A DNA stretch of 64,000 nucleotides from Sulfolobales archaeon Acd1 (GCA_000389735.1 APJY01000001.1:523064-587063), one strand, 5' to 3'; positions 19,489 to 29,404 are shown, numbered from the stretch's first letter. Notes: generated from the sequence alone by a model not told the origin. A program made the numbers and translations.

Positions 19489-21597
19489 ATGATCATTCCA
19501 GAGACCATGGCCAAGATACAGATTATCTCGCTTAACGACGTTCGTGATAGGGTCGTCAACGCCCTCCTTAAGTTCGGCCTCTTTGAGCCCAATGACATCA
19601 CTGAAGGTAGGATAGGGGAACAGATGGACGAACCCAAGAGGCTTCTCGGAGTTCTGCAAGATCATCTAGAAAAAATTAAGCTGTTGATAAATGAGAGCGG
19701 GCTCCTGATAGAGCCCAAAGGGTCGCTGAAGGTCGTTAACTGGCTGGAGCAGGCCAAACTCGTCTCCGAGGCATCGGAAAAGCTCGAGGAGGAGTACAGG
19801 CAGGTCCTGATCGAGGTCTCTAGCCTGAAGGCGGAAATGGAGAGTCTCAGCTCAAAGCTAAGGGAGTTGGAGCCTTTCAGAGAGGTTAAGGTCCCGCCAG
19901 CCCAGCTGAAGATCTTCAAGATAATGATAGGCTACGCGGCGAGGAGCGCCATCCCGAAGATCAGGGAAATCGAGGGAGTGGCCCTGGTAGAGGGCGAATC
20001 CGCGACGGAGAGAGTCCCAGTGCTGCTGATTGCCAGGAAGGACAGCGACGTTGAGAATAAAATAAAGGAACTTGGGTTCACCCTAATCTCAGAGATTCAG
20101 GACACCTCGTCGCCTTCAGCCCTGTACGAATCCATACAGGCCAGGCTCAACGAGATTACTAAGGCCTTGGAGGAGAGGAGGAGCGAACTGAGGGCGAAGA
20201 TTAGGGAAGACCAGGATAGGTTAGCCTCCGTATACGGCTCCCTCATGACGGGGATAAACGCCATGAGGATACTGAGTAAGGCTTGCGTGTCTAACCACTT
20301 CACGCAGTTCCAGGGTTACACTCCCCTTAAGTTCGTGGACAAGCTGAAGAGCTTGCTGGCGTTTGAGGGAGTGTTCTTAACTTACGAGGTTCCGAAGTAC
20401 TTCGAGAGCAAGGAGGTCCCACCGACCTACGTAAGGTTACCCAAGGTGATTAGGCCGTTGGAGTCCATCATAAACATTTACGGGATCCCGTCATATTGGG
20501 AGATCTCGCCCACGATCTTCCTGATCATAACTTTCCCCCTCCTCTTCGGCCTCATGTTCCCAGACTTCGGTAACGCCCTCGTGATATTCCTGTTCGCGCT
20601 TTGGTTCAGGAACTACGGCAAGAAGAAGGGCAGCCAGAACATTAAGCAGCTCTCCCTCGTTTTGCTTTACTCCAGCGCCGTAGCGATGGTAACGGGAATC
20701 TTCGAGAGGGGATTCTTCGGTCCGTTACCTATCGGAGGCCTCGCCGAACTGTTGGGAAACGAGTCACTGGCGAAAGGACCGCTTTACCCGATATGGAACG
20801 TCTCAGGCCTGAACCAAGTATACTACTTCATGCGACCCATCCTGCCCACCGGCGGAACCACTGGCGTGATCAACACCATACTGTTATCCATCCTTCTGGG
20901 AGCCGTACTGCTCTTCGTGAGCTCCCTACTGGGGATAGTCAACGCTGTTAAGAAGAGGGACACGGAGTGGTTGGCCCTCGAGAAGGTCCCGGTGTTCCTG
21001 CTCTATACGGCACCTTTCCTAGTGTTCATGTACGGCTTCACCAACCCCTCGGACTACGCCGGAACCGTAGGTAGCGTGCTGCAGGGGATCCTTAACTTCA
21101 CGCTGTTGTTCGACTTCGACTTCTCGAAGCCCGCCTACCAGTTCGCGTTCGTGGTGCTGATGCTGATATACGTAGGCCTGTTCTGGGGGCTGGCGGGCAA
21201 GATCTTCGTGCTGAGGAAACACGAGGGTCTAAAGGGCGGTCAGGCAGTTGGGATAGGCTTCATCGAGGGTATGTTCGAGCCGGCGCTTCTGCTCCTCTCC
21301 AACACCGTCTCCTTCATAAGGGTTCTAGTGTTCGCGCTGGCCCACTACTACGTGCTTTTCGCTTTCTCTTACATGGCCTACTTAGCCGCGGGAACCCCTA
21401 ACAGCGTTGGGGCGATATTCCTTAACCCAGTGTCCGACGCGATCTTAGTGATAGGTAACCTTCTGGCGATAGCCCTGGAGGGACTGGTGGTTTTCATACA
21501 GGACATGAGGCTACACTTCTACGAGATGTTCAGCAAGTTCTATGAGGGTAGGGGAAGGCCGTTCGAGCCTGCGGTCAGCTACGTGAACCTCGAGTGA
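19489..21597 (+). CDS. atpI: A-type ATPase membrane subunit I (a)
   Basis: About 702 residues from the ATG at 19489. The N-terminal half is soluble with coiled coils (about residues 40-120 and 210-260) and belongs to the peripheral stalk. The C-terminal half has about seven membrane helices carrying the proton path, with the family segments FPLLFGLMFPDFG, GLFWGLAGK and ALAHYYVLFAFSYM. The frame also has an ATG at 19468, but that is only ten bases from the TATA box, so 19489 is more likely. It is divergent from the other ATPase genes. Confidence 0.93.
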   Translation: MIIPETMAKIQIISLNDVRDRVVNALLKFGLFEPNDITEGRIGEQMDEPKRLLGVLQDHLEKIKLLINESGLLIEPKGSLKVVNWLEQAKLVSEASEKLEEEYRQVLIEVSSLKAEMESLSSKLRELEPFREVKVPPAQLKIFKIMIGYAARSAIPKIREIEGVALVEGESATERVPVLLIARKDSDVENKIKELGFTLISEIQDTSSPSALYESIQARLNEITKALEERRSELRAKIREDQDRLASVYGSLMTGINAMRILSKACVSNHFTQFQGYTPLKFVDKLKSLLAFEGVFLTYEVPKYFESKEVPPTYVRLPKVIRPLESIINIYGIPSYWEISPTIFLIITFPLLFGLMFPDFGNALVIFLFALWFRNYGKKKGSQNIKQLSLVLLYSSAVAMVTGIFERGFFGPLPIGGLAELLGNESLAKGPLYPIWNVSGLNQVYYFMRPILPTGGTTGVINTILLSILLGAVLLFVSSLLGIVNAVKKRDTEWLALEKVPVFLLYTAPFLVFMYGFTNPSDYAGTVGSVLQGILNFTLLFDFDFSKPAYQFAFVVLMLIYVGLFWGLAGKIFVLRKHEGLKGGQAVGIGFIEGMFEPALLLLSNTVSFIRVLVFALAHYYVLFAFSYMAYLAAGTPNSVGAIFLNPVSDAILVIGNLLAIALEGLVVFIQDMRLHFYEMFSKFYEGRGRPFEPAVSYVNLE

Positions 21598-21661
21598 CCT
21601 TATCTGAATTATTTCAATAAATTATGTAATGTTTTTAATTTAATTAATTCAATTTTACCTT

Positions 21662-23374
21662 TTACCTTAGGAGCTCTGGCCTCTCCTTCTCGACCTTATG
21701 CCTTACCTCCTTCAGCTTCCCCTCCAATTCTTCGGGCGTTAATTCAATTTTCCTGAACAGGGGCTCGACCTTGCCTATCCTGTGGCCCTTGTTTAACCTC
21801 ATCTCTCCCGCCTCGTCCCACCTCTCCCCCTCAACGTTACTCAGGCCCAGCATGTTGTAAAGCTTCTCGGCGTGCCTGGGCATCAACGGATAAAGCATGA
21901 TCGCTATCGCCCTAACCGAGTTGACCCCAACGGTCAGGACGTTACCGGCCTCCTCCTTATTGATCTTTGCGAGAGCCCAGGGCTCGCGTTGGTTAAGGTA
22001 AGCGTTTCCTTCCCTGGCGAGCTTCAGGAGCTCTTCAGTCCCCGCCTTCAGCTTGTTCTGCTCGAACAGCTCTCCCATTTTCCTGGGAGCCTCCGAGATT
22101 AGCCTCATGTAATTCCTGTCGGCCTCCTTCAGTAGCGTCTCGTTTATTCCTGGAACCACGCCGTCGAAGTACCTATTTATCATTGATAGGACCCTGTTGA
22201 CGTAGTTGCCTATGTCGTCGTTGAGCTCGGTGTTCACTATCCTCAGCGTTTCCTTCCACGTGAAGTTAGTGTCCCTCTCCTCTGGCCTCTGCCTTATGAG
22301 GGCGAACCTCCAGTACTCTATGTCCATTATCTCCTTCGCCTCGTCTATCCAAACCCCTATCCTCCTGCTCTTGCTGAACTTCTGCCCTTCGTATAGCAGG
22401 TACTCGGTAGCTGCGACGACGGTTGGATTGACGTAGCCCTTGCCAGTCGCCATCAGCATCGCGGGGAAGATTATCGCGTGGAACGGGATGTTGTCCTTCC
22501 CTATGAAATAGAAGCTTCTGACGTCACCGAACCAGAACTCCTTCCACCTCTCCTCCTGCCCTATGTTCTTAAAGTACTCGATCGTGGCGGAGATGTAGCC
22601 GAGCAGGGCCTCGAACCAGACATAAACGGTCTTGTCCTGGGATCCCTCGAAGGGAGCCGGAATCCCCCACTTATTGTCCCTCGTCAGGCTTCTTGGCTTG
22701 AGGCCCTCTTCCAACCAGCTGAAGGCGACCGCCTTAACGTGCTGGGGCATCTCCTTCGAGCTCTCGAGCCACTCCCTCAGCATGTGTTGTAGCTTGCTGA
22801 GGTCGAAGAACCAGTGCTTCGTCACCTTGAAGACCGGAGTCCTGCCACAGAAAACACACCTGGGGTTTATCAAGAGCCTAGGGGTCAACAGCCTCCCACA
22901 GTTGTCGCACTGGTCACCCCTGGCGTCCGGGAAGCCGCAGTAGGGGCATGTGCCGGCCACGAATCTGTCAGGAAGGAAGAGCTTATCGTACTCGCAGTAG
23001 GGCACCTCCTCCTCCTGTACGAATATGTAATTCGACATGTCCAGCAGGAACTTCCTCACGAAGTCCTTGTGAACCTCGGACTCCGTCCTGGTGTAATTGT
23101 CGTAGCTTATCTCCCAAACCTCGAGGAAGTACCTCCTGACGTATTCGTGGGCCGCGTCCGTTAGAACCTTGGGGTCCACCCCTTTCTTCCTCGCCTCAAC
23201 CTCAATGGGAGTGCCGTGCTCGTCGCTTCCGCTGACGAACAGTACGTTCTCCTTGCCGTACTTGAGCCTCGCGTATCTCGCGAAGACGTCCGCGCTCAGC
23301 ACAGAACCTATCATAGTGCCCAAGTGAGGGACGGCGTTAACGTATGGCCAGGCTGAAGCGACGAATACCTTCAT
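21662..23374 (-). CDS. metG: Methionyl-tRNA synthetase
   Basis: The 570-residue class I synthetase has the HIGH-equivalent HLGT near residue 17, the KMSKS-equivalent KFSKSR near residue 340, and a zinc-knuckle insert with four CxxC-type pairs (CPYCG, CDNCG, CVFCG) near residues 135-185. There is no C-terminal tRNA-binding domain; archaea often encode it separately. The ATG at 23374 has TTAATAAA about 27 bases upstream, a leaderless promoter. The 64-base A+T-rich gap to atpI is a shared convergent end. Confidence 0.95.
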   Translation of the reverse strand: MKVFVASAWPYVNAVPHLGTMIGSVLSADVFARYARLKYGKENVLFVSGSDEHGTPIEVEARKKGVDPKVLTDAAHEYVRRYFLEVWEISYDNYTRTESEVHKDFVRKFLLDMSNYIFVQEEEVPYCEYDKLFLPDRFVAGTCPYCGFPDARGDQCDNCGRLLTPRLLINPRCVFCGRTPVFKVTKHWFFDLSKLQHMLREWLESSKEMPQHVKAVAFSWLEEGLKPRSLTRDNKWGIPAPFEGSQDKTVYVWFEALLGYISATIEYFKNIGQEERWKEFWFGDVRSFYFIGKDNIPFHAIIFPAMLMATGKGYVNPTVVAATEYLLYEGQKFSKSRRIGVWIDEAKEIMDIEYWRFALIRQRPEERDTNFTWKETLRIVNTELNDDIGNYVNRVLSMINRYFDGVVPGINETLLKEADRNYMRLISEAPRKMGELFEQNKLKAGTEELLKLAREGNAYLNQREPWALAKINKEEAGNVLTVGVNSVRAIAIMLYPLMPRHAEKLYNMLGLSNVEGERWDEAGEMRLNKGHRIGKVEPLFRKIELTPEELEGKLKEVRHKVEKERPELLR

Positions 23375-23415
23375 GCCTTATATCGCTTTTGTCAAGCCTT
23401 TATTAAGACTCGAGT

Positions 23416-24321
23416 TTGACCGTAGACACCTCGAAGTATCCTGAACTGGCTGACATAAACGAGTGGCTCAAGTCCAGGTGGCTCAAGCTAGAGGACGTGT
23501 TGACGCCTGACGCCCTCGAGTCGATTAAGAGCGAGGTCGTTGCGTTGCTTGAAGGCAAGAGCCCCCCAGAGTTCAGTAAGGACTCGGAACTCAGGTTCTT
23601 CCTGACGCTTGTGATCATAAAGATCTTGGGTATTAAGTCCTTACTTCAGAGGTTCCTTGACGGCGAAAGGGAAAGGTTGATCAGACTGCTGGAAAGGGAA
23701 ACAGAGGAAAACGTATTCGATATCGCGAGGGCTTTAGGACTCAACATGGAGCGGGTGAGGAGCGATGTAACCAGGAAGTCGAGCAAGGTTGTCCTTGTGG
23801 CGAGGATCGGCTTCGTTGAGTATTTGACCGCGACCAGGGGGGTCAACGAGGAGCGCCTATCCCTCAAGTACAGGGTGATGAAGGACGGCTACGTTTACCT
23901 GAGCAAGGAAGAGCTCGCGCTATTGTTAGCGAACCTCCTCATCGAGAGGGGCAGGAGGATATACGAAATGATCAACGAAGCTGCGATGCCGGAGGCGCTC
24001 AAGAACCTAGCGAAAGGTCTGAAGGTCAAGAAGTTCCCCCCTTGTATGGACGCGCTCATGAGCAAGCAAAGACTTAACGATGACGAGGCGGCGAATCTCG
24101 CCGCCTTTCTCCTGTCTGTGGGCTTCTCCAAGAAGGACGTAGTGGAGCTTATGGTACAAAAGGGTCTGGACAACGTGGAACAGTTAGTCGAGTCTCTCAT
24201 GCCTAAACCCAAGAGGGCTTACATCCCCGAGAACTGCGAATCGCTGAAAAGGAAAGGGATATGTGTCGCAGACTGTAAGGTGAGGAACCCCTTACAGTAC
24301 TACTTCGGAAGCCTAAGATAA
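23416..24321 (+). CDS. priL: DNA primase large subunit PriL
   Basis: The 301-residue protein is all-helical with the PriL Fe-S domain at the C-terminus. Four cysteines fit the cluster: Cys210 (KFPPCMDAL), Cys274 (PENCESLKRKG), Cys283 and Cys287 (GICVADC). The FPPCM and GLxxVExxVE-type helical context is typical. It starts at TTG. PriL partners PriS and sets primer start and length. Its end overlaps the convergent CDP-alcohol transferase gene by 22 bases. Confidence 0.92.
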   Translation: MTVDTSKYPELADINEWLKSRWLKLEDVLTPDALESIKSEVVALLEGKSPPEFSKDSELRFFLTLVIIKILGIKSLLQRFLDGERERLIRLLERETEENVFDIARALGLNMERVRSDVTRKSSKVVLVARIGFVEYLTATRGVNEERLSLKYRVMKDGYVYLSKEELALLLANLLIERGRRIYEMINEAAMPEALKNLAKGLKVKKFPPCMDALMSKQRLNDDEAANLAAFLLSVGFSKKDVVELMVQKGLDNVEQLVESLMPKPKRAYIPENCESLKRKGICVADCKVRNPLQYYFGSLR

Positions 24322-24878
24322 ACGAACAGGAACCTTTGAACTACGGTGACGTAAGACAAGACGGTTAAGATGTAAAGGAGAGCCTCGGCCAGAGGCGTCC
24401 AGAGGGCGGTGAAAATAAGGACTAGCAATATCCCAATTAACCTCTCGCCCCTTTCTATTATCCCCCTGCCCTCCACCTTCAACCCCGAGAGCTCTCCTTT
24501 CGCCCTAACGTATGGTATTATAAGCGAAGCCGCCAAGAGGGCCACAACGACGATCTGGTTGAACCCTAGGAAGTCAAGCCCCAAGATGAAGGCGGAATCC
24601 TCAAACCTGTCAAGGGTGCTGTCGAGGAAGGCTCCCTTAGGTCCAGCGGTTCCCTTAGCCCTAGCCACCTCCCCGTCAACGGCATCCATCAGTGAGCTAA
24701 CGGCCATAATCAGCGCCAGAACCAGCGGGTGAAACCTCAGGTAAGCGAGGCATAAGTATAGCATTGCCAGCCCGAAGCCTATCCAGGTCACGCTATTGGC
24801 TGAGAGACCTAGTGCTATGAACGCCCTGGCTATGGGCGACAGAACCCTTTTCGATGCCCTTCTCAACTTGGTGATCAT
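24300..24878 (-). CDS. CDP-alcohol phosphatidyltransferase, probable archaeal phospholipid synthase
   Basis: The 192-residue membrane protein has the full signature D-G-x2-A-R-x8-G-x3-D-x3-D, in the segment starting MDAVDGEVARA near residue 64 and ending LDRFED. Five to six hydrophobic segments follow the family plan. Family members join a CDP-activated lipid to a polar head group; in archaea the likely product is archaetidylinositol phosphate or a related lipid. The head group cannot be read from the sequence. Confidence 0.85.
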   Translation of the reverse strand: MITKLRRASKRVLSPIARAFIALGLSANSVTWIGFGLAMLYLCLAYLRFHPLVLALIMAVSSLMDAVDGEVARAKGTAGPKGAFLDSTLDRFEDSAFILGLDFLGFNQIVVVALLAASLIIPYVRAKGELSGLKVEGRGIIERGERLIGILLVLIFTALWTPLAEALLYILTVLSYVTVVQRFLFVYLRLPK

Positions 24879-24934
24879 TACGGAACCCCATAGGCGACAG
24901 CAAGCCTTTTAATTTACAAGTCACGCAAGTGGTC

Positions 24935-25243
24935 ATGGCCGTAAAGAAGCTGATTCTCGTTAGTTCTACGAGTGACCCAAGGCACAAACCATTCGTTCAG
25001 GTGCTCGACGAGCTGGCGAAGGCTCTCGGAGTTGAACGGGAGATCAGGGAGGAAGATTACGTTTTCCTGACCGACCACGGGGAGAAGGACGAGTTCGGGA
25101 TGCCCTTCCTTCCCCAGCTGTTCGCCGTGACCGACGACGGTAAGGTACTGCCGATACTCACCCAAATACCGTTCAATAAGTCCCTGCAGTACGACATTCA
25201 GGAAGCAGTGAAGCAGGCGTTGGAGAAGGTTAAACAGCTATAA
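24935..25243 (+). CDS. Small conserved-looking protein, function unknown
   Basis: This 102-residue soluble alpha/beta protein opens with KKLILVSSTSDPRHKPFVQVLDELAKALG, a strand-loop-helix, and has a later LPQLFAVTDDGKVLPILTQIPF segment that vaguely recalls thioredoxin-like folds, but no catalytic Cys is present. I cannot name a family. The frame begins at a GTG at 24929, but TTTTAATT centred at 24909 is about 26 bases before the ATG at 24935, which I prefer. Confidence 0.6.
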   Translation: MAVKKLILVSSTSDPRHKPFVQVLDELAKALGVEREIREEDYVFLTDHGEKDEFGMPFLPQLFAVTDDGKVLPILTQIPFNKSLQYDIQEAVKQALEKVKQL

Positions 25244-25284
25244 GGCTAGAAGGACGTATCACCTCTTTAGAGCGTGACCTGAAG

Positions 25285-25782
25285 TTGAGTAGCAGGCCCG
25301 ACGTGCCCTACGTCCCCACCCCGCAGACAGTCGTCGAGAAGATGCTGGAGTCCGCGCAGGTTGGCCCAGAGGACGTAGTTTATGACCTGGGGGCCGGCGA
25401 CGGAAGGATAGTAATCACGGCTGTCAAGAAGTTCAACGCGAAGAAGGCTGTGGGTGTGGAGAAGAACGAGGAGAGGGTGAGGATGGCTTTAGAGAACATT
25501 AAAAAGGAAGGGATAGAGGGTAGGGCGACGATAATCAAGGGCGATTTCTTCGACGTCGACCTTTCCGAGGCCACTGTAGTTACCATGTTCCTATTGGCTA
25601 ACGTTAACGAGCTTCTGAAGCCGAAACTCGAGAAGGAGTTGAGGCCAGGAACTAGGGTAGTGAGCCACGAGTTCGAGATAAGGGGCTGGAAGCCGAAGGA
25701 AGTGATAAAAGTCAGAGAGGAAGGCGGTTTCGGAGGGATAACTCATATAGTCTATCTGTACGTGATAGGTGAGCATAAGTGA
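25285..25782 (+). CDS. aKMT-type protein lysine methyltransferase
   Basis: The 165-residue seven-strand methyltransferase has a SAM loop YDLGAGDGR near residues 33-41, an acidic strand-2 end in GVEKNEERV, and a later VVSHEFEIRGWKPKEV segment. It opens with DVPYVPTPQTVVEKML. This pattern and length match aKMT of Sulfolobus, a Dot1-related enzyme that methylates lysines on many proteins including Cren7. It starts at TTG. Its stop overlaps the next gene start. Confidence 0.82.
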   Translation: MSSRPDVPYVPTPQTVVEKMLESAQVGPEDVVYDLGAGDGRIVITAVKKFNAKKAVGVEKNEERVRMALENIKKEGIEGRATIIKGDFFDVDLSEATVVTMFLLANVNELLKPKLEKELRPGTRVVSHEFEIRGWKPKEVIKVREEGGFGGITHIVYLYVIGEHK

Positions 25783-26222
25783 AGTACCTGGTCCTGAGGA
25801 GCGAGTTGGGCAAAATCGTGTCCAGCGAAAACGTGGAGGGCGAGCTAAAACAGGTGATTATCAACGTCGCCCAGAAAGCAATGAGCGAGTGGAACGAGCT
25901 TTCCTCGGACTTCAGCATAATGAAGGACACCGTTGAGATTGTGGTCCAACTGCCGTTCACCAAGGAGCAATATGTGGTGTTGAGGAATTACGTTAAGGAA
26001 AAGGGACAGAAGGAGGCGGTTGTGGAGCTACCCGTCTACGTGATTTCCTTCGACAACGAGTGGACGGAGAGCGACTACTTCGACAGGAAGGTATACGTAG
26101 TAGCGCCCTACGTAGACAGTAAGGTCAACGGGGAACTAGAGCAGTACGCCATGCAGCTGACTAACCCAGAGAAGAAAGGTGCGGAGGAAGAGGAAATCGA
26201 GGAAATGGAAGAGGAAAGTTAG
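25779..26222 (+). CDS. DUF2286-like protein
   Basis: The 147-residue protein starts at a GTG that overlaps the aKMT stop, so it is co-transcribed with it. The first 110 residues form an alpha/beta domain (YLVLRSELGKIVSSENVEG, then MKDTVEIVVQLPFTKEQ), and the last 20 are nearly all acidic. It resembles the crenarchaeal DUF2286 family, which has no known function. The acidic tail may be a protein interaction site. The family call is from memory of its opening and is moderate. Confidence 0.6.
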   Translation: MKYLVLRSELGKIVSSENVEGELKQVIINVAQKAMSEWNELSSDFSIMKDTVEIVVQLPFTKEQYVVLRNYVKEKGQKEAVVELPVYVISFDNEWTESDYFDRKVYVVAPYVDSKVNGELEQYAMQLTNPEKKGAEEEEIEEMEEES

Positions 26223-26369
26223 CTTCTCCTTAAGTAATATCTAATTCTTCCTAGCTACGCACTCCTCGATTGGCTCATTAAGCTTTACCTTCCTCTTACT
26301 GATGTGAGACCTTCACCGCTCACTAAATCCCGTAACTCGTCCGCGCGTAATCCCAGATGGGGAACTTGG

Positions 26370-26388
26370 GATAACAATAGATAACAAT
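26370..26388. repeat. Tandem 9-bp repeat next to the integrase remnant
   Basis: GATAACAAT occurs twice with one base between (26370-26378 and 26380-26388), about 25-45 bases before the first recognisable integrase codon. It could be an arm-type integrase binding site or promoter element left by the lost element, or chance in an A+T-rich stretch. Confidence 0.35.
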
Positions 26389-26412
26389 TGGTAAAGAGGA
26401 GATGTAAGTGTA

Positions 26413-26668
26413 ACGACTCACTATAAGTTCGGCGACTGCATTTTGAGGGAAAGGAAAGGGCGGTATTACGTCTATATGTTGGAAGGAGTGAACGGTGACG
26501 TAAGAGAGCGTTACGTCGGCCCCTTAACTGAGGTCGTCGAGACTTACCTTAAACTGAAGGATAGCATTGGGGGTGTGGGGGTGCTCCCCACAGCGGGCCC
26601 GGGGGGATTTGAACCCCCGACCACCGGCTCCGCAGGCCGGCACTCTGTCCTGGCTAAGCTACGGGCCC
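26413..26668 (+). pseudogene. IntN remnant of an SSV-type (fusellovirus) integrase overlapping a tRNA gene
   Basis: Read in one frame from about 26413, the sequence gives [20 protein letters not shown] and then an [18 protein letters not shown] segment, followed by the antisense-tRNA peptide [11 protein letters not shown]. The SSV1 integrase begins almost identically ([21 protein letters not shown]) and also runs antisense into its tRNA-Arg attachment site. SSV-type integrase genes split on integration into intN, which stays at the intact tRNA, and intC at the far end. Here only intN remains: no ATG or GTG begins the frame and no intC lies in the 26 kb to the left. It is a scar of an old integrated virus or plasmid. 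A TTG at 26443 could start a shorter peptide. Confidence 0.85.
26594..26668 (-). tRNA. tRNA-Arg (anticodon GCG)
   Basis: On the minus strand the sequence folds as a cloverleaf: acceptor GGGCCCG/CGGGCCC, anticodon stem CCGGC/GCCGG around the loop CUGCGGA (anticodon GCG, reading CGC), and T stem GGGGG/CCCCC around UUCAAAU. No intron is seen and CCA is not encoded. It served as the attachment site for the SSV-type element whose intN overlaps it. SSV1 itself uses another tRNA-Arg. Confidence 0.95.
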
Positions 26669-26707
26669 ATTATCGCTTATAGCGTAATATTACCTATTAA
26701 TTAATCA

Positions 26708-29404
26708 GTGGCCAGACAAACGACTCTCTTTGACGTTTTCCCCAAGCAGCGACAGAACGTCAATGACGGCGTTAGCTCACGTTCGAACGCTCAAGCAGGA
26801 GACTCCCTTAACGGCTTGGTTTCTCGGTCTCGTTCCAGTGACGACCACGATTCTGGTCAAGAGAGGAGAAGGAAGAAGGCTGAGTGGCTCAAGCCCGCGG
26901 AAGAGGGCGTAACTTATTACTTACTCCAGGTCGATTACGACGGAGAAAAGGCAAAGGCTCTTTTGAAGCTTTACGATCCGATCAAACAAGAAATTAGAGT
27001 GCTATACGACAGCACCGGACACAAGCCCTATTTTCTGATAGATTTAGACGTAGATAAAGCTAGCAAGATTGCTAAATTAATTAAAGATCCTTCGTTCGAT
27101 CACTTCGAGAAGGTCACCAAATACGATCCTTATTACGATCAGAAAAGAACCCTGACGAATGTCGTAGTCAAGGATCCACTTGCGGTAAGGAGGATGAGGG
27201 AGATCGTTCCTAAGGCCTACGAGGCCCACATAAAGTACCACAACAATTACGTATACGACTTAGGTCTCATCCCTGGGATGCCCTACAAAGTGGTTAGCTC
27301 GAAGCTTGTGCCCGTAGCCCCTGAAGTAACCGAGGAGGACAAGAAGGAGATCGAGAAGGCGCTTTCCGACGCTCCCGAGAGCACGAGGAAGCTGGCCGTC
27401 AAGTGGACCCCAATATTTGAGGCACCCGTTCCTAATATCAAGAGAGCCGCGTTCGACATAGAGGTTTACACTCCCACGAAGGGAAGAATACCTGATCCCC
27501 AGCAGGCGGAGTTTCCCATCATTAGCATCTCGTTGGTGGGGAACGACGGTGTGAAGAAGGTATTCGTTCTTGCGAGGAAGGACGTCGAGGATAACACCGT
27601 AGAAAAGCCCAACGGGGCGGAGGTGAAGGAGTACGAGAGCGAGAAGGAGATGCTCCAGGACTTCTTCAAGGAGGTCCTTAGATATCCTCTGCTGCTTACC
27701 TTCAACGGGGACAACTTCGACATTCCCTATCTGATCACGAGGTCACTCAAGCTCGGCATCCCCTTGGAAGACACACCCTTTAAGGACACCGGAAAGGAAG
27801 GGAAATATCTGGCGGGCATTCATATAGACCTTTATCGCTTCTTCTTTAACAAGGCTGTTAAGAACTACGTCTTCGGCGGCAAGTACACAGAGTACACGTT
27901 GGATGCAATCGCACAGGCGGTTCTGGGGGAGAGCAAGGTCAAGATAGACACCTTGGTAAGCTTCCTCGACTTGAGGAAACTGATAGAATATAACTTGCAC
28001 GACTCAGAAATAACGCTGGAGCTGACCACGTTTAACGACAACCTGGTCTGGAAACTGATAGTCCTACTGGCCAGGCTCTCGAAGTTGGGGATCGAGGAGC
28101 TGACGAGGACTGAGGTCTCCAACTGGATAAAGAACCTGTACTACTGGGAGCACAGGCAGAGGGGTTGGCTGATTCCGTTGAAGGAGGACATACTCGCTAG
28201 AGCCTCTCAGGTCAAGACGACCGCCGTCATAAAGGGGAAGGGCTACAAGGGGGCGGTAGTGATAAGTCCTCCGCAAGGCGTCTTCTTCAACATAATTGTC
28301 TTGGACTTCGCCTCCCTGTACCCCTCAGTCATTAGGAACTGGAACCTCAGCTACGAGACGGTTGATGTAAAGGAGTGCAAGAGCATAAAGGAGATTAGGG
28401 ACGAGACGGGTCAAGTCCTCCACACTGTCTGCTTCGATAGACAGGGAATAACGGCGGAAATAACCGGACTGCTGAGGGACTTCAGGGTTAAAATCTACAA
28501 AAAGAAGGCGAAGAACGCGAGCATTAGTCCGGAGCAGAAGTCCCTTTACGACGTTGTCCAATCCGCAATGAAAGTGTTCATAAACGCCACTTACGGCGTC
28601 TTCGGCGCGGAGAGCTTCCCCCTTTACGCTCCCGCGGTGGCCGAAAGCACGACAGCCCTCGGAAGGCTAGTGATTACCTCCACGGTAGCCAAGGCTAAGG
28701 AACTGGGATTAAAGGTTCTTTACGGCGACACGGATTCCCTGTTCCTGCTCGACCCGCCGAAGGACAAGTTGGAGGAACTAATAAAGTACGTTAAGGAAAC
28801 TTACGGCCTAGACTTGGAGTTGGATAAGACCTATAAGTTCGTCGCTTTCTCTGGATTAAAGAAGAACTATCTTGGCGTCTATCCGGACGGAAAAATAGAG
28901 ATAAAGGGCATGTTGGCGAAGAAGAGGAACACCCCAGAGTTCTTGAAGAAAGCCTTCAGTGATGTAACCCAAATAATAGCTTCGATGAATTCCAAAGACG
29001 ACATTGAAAAGACGAAGAAACTTATTATGGACAAAATAAAGGAGGTCTATTTCAAACTCAAGAACAAGGAGTACTATCTTGACGATTTGGCCTTCAGGGT
29101 CATGCTTTCCAAGCCGTTAGATAGTTATACCAAAAATACTCCTCAGCACGTCAAGGCCGCCCTGCTCCTTAAGTACAACGGCGTTAACGTCCAGCCCAGG
29201 GACGTGATTTCGTTCGTGAAGGTGAAGACCAAGGACGGCGTTAAGCCTATACAGCTCACTAAGCTTTCGGAGGTAGATATCGATAAGTACGTGGAGCACG
29301 TGAGGAGCACGTTCGAGCAGTTGATCGAAGCCTTCGGAACGAGTTGGAACGACGTGGTTGAAGGGACTTCTATCCTCTCATTCCTTAGTCCCCTAAAGAA
29401 ATAA
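26708..29404 (+). CDS. polB1: Family B DNA polymerase PolB1 (main replicative polymerase)
   Basis: The 898-residue protein is collinear with Sulfolobus PolB1. A PIP-like QTTLFDVF is at residues 4-11, followed by a low-complexity linker to about residue 60. The exonuclease has [15 protein letters not shown] (Exo I) and [12 protein letters not shown] (Exo II). Polymerase motifs are [11 protein letters not shown] (A), the KxxxNxxYG region [12 protein letters not shown] (B) and YGDTDSLF (C). The GTG at 26708 gives the expected N-terminus, and TAATATTA about 21 bases upstream may be the TATA box. The end overlaps a convergent glycosyltransferase gene by 12 bases. Confidence 0.97.
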   Translation: MARQTTLFDVFPKQRQNVNDGVSSRSNAQAGDSLNGLVSRSRSSDDHDSGQERRRKKAEWLKPAEEGVTYYLLQVDYDGEKAKALLKLYDPIKQEIRVLYDSTGHKPYFLIDLDVDKASKIAKLIKDPSFDHFEKVTKYDPYYDQKRTLTNVVVKDPLAVRRMREIVPKAYEAHIKYHNNYVYDLGLIPGMPYKVVSSKLVPVAPEVTEEDKKEIEKALSDAPESTRKLAVKWTPIFEAPVPNIKRAAFDIEVYTPTKGRIPDPQQAEFPIISISLVGNDGVKKVFVLARKDVEDNTVEKPNGAEVKEYESEKEMLQDFFKEVLRYPLLLTFNGDNFDIPYLITRSLKLGIPLEDTPFKDTGKEGKYLAGIHIDLYRFFFNKAVKNYVFGGKYTEYTLDAIAQAVLGESKVKIDTLVSFLDLRKLIEYNLHDSEITLELTTFNDNLVWKLIVLLARLSKLGIEELTRTEVSNWIKNLYYWEHRQRGWLIPLKEDILARASQVKTTAVIKGKGYKGAVVISPPQGVFFNIIVLDFASLYPSVIRNWNLSYETVDVKECKSIKEIRDETGQVLHTVCFDRQGITAEITGLLRDFRVKIYKKKAKNASISPEQKSLYDVVQSAMKVFINATYGVFGAESFPLYAPAVAESTTALGRLVITSTVAKAKELGLKVLYGDTDSLFLLDPPKDKLEELIKYVKETYGLDLELDKTYKFVAFSGLKKNYLGVYPDGKIEIKGMLAKKRNTPEFLKKAFSDVTQIIASMNSKDDIEKTKKLIMDKIKEVYFKLKNKEYYLDDLAFRVMLSKPLDSYTKNTPQHVKAALLLKYNGVNVQPRDVISFVKVKTKDGVKPIQLTKLSEVDIDKYVEHVRSTFEQLIEAFGTSWNDVVEGTSILSFLSPLKK

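Noticed and set aside
26602-26682. An open frame giving a [11 protein letters not shown]-type peptide
   Set aside because: It is the antisense reading of the tRNA-Arg gene, a well-known false ORF; only the part before it has integrase similarity.
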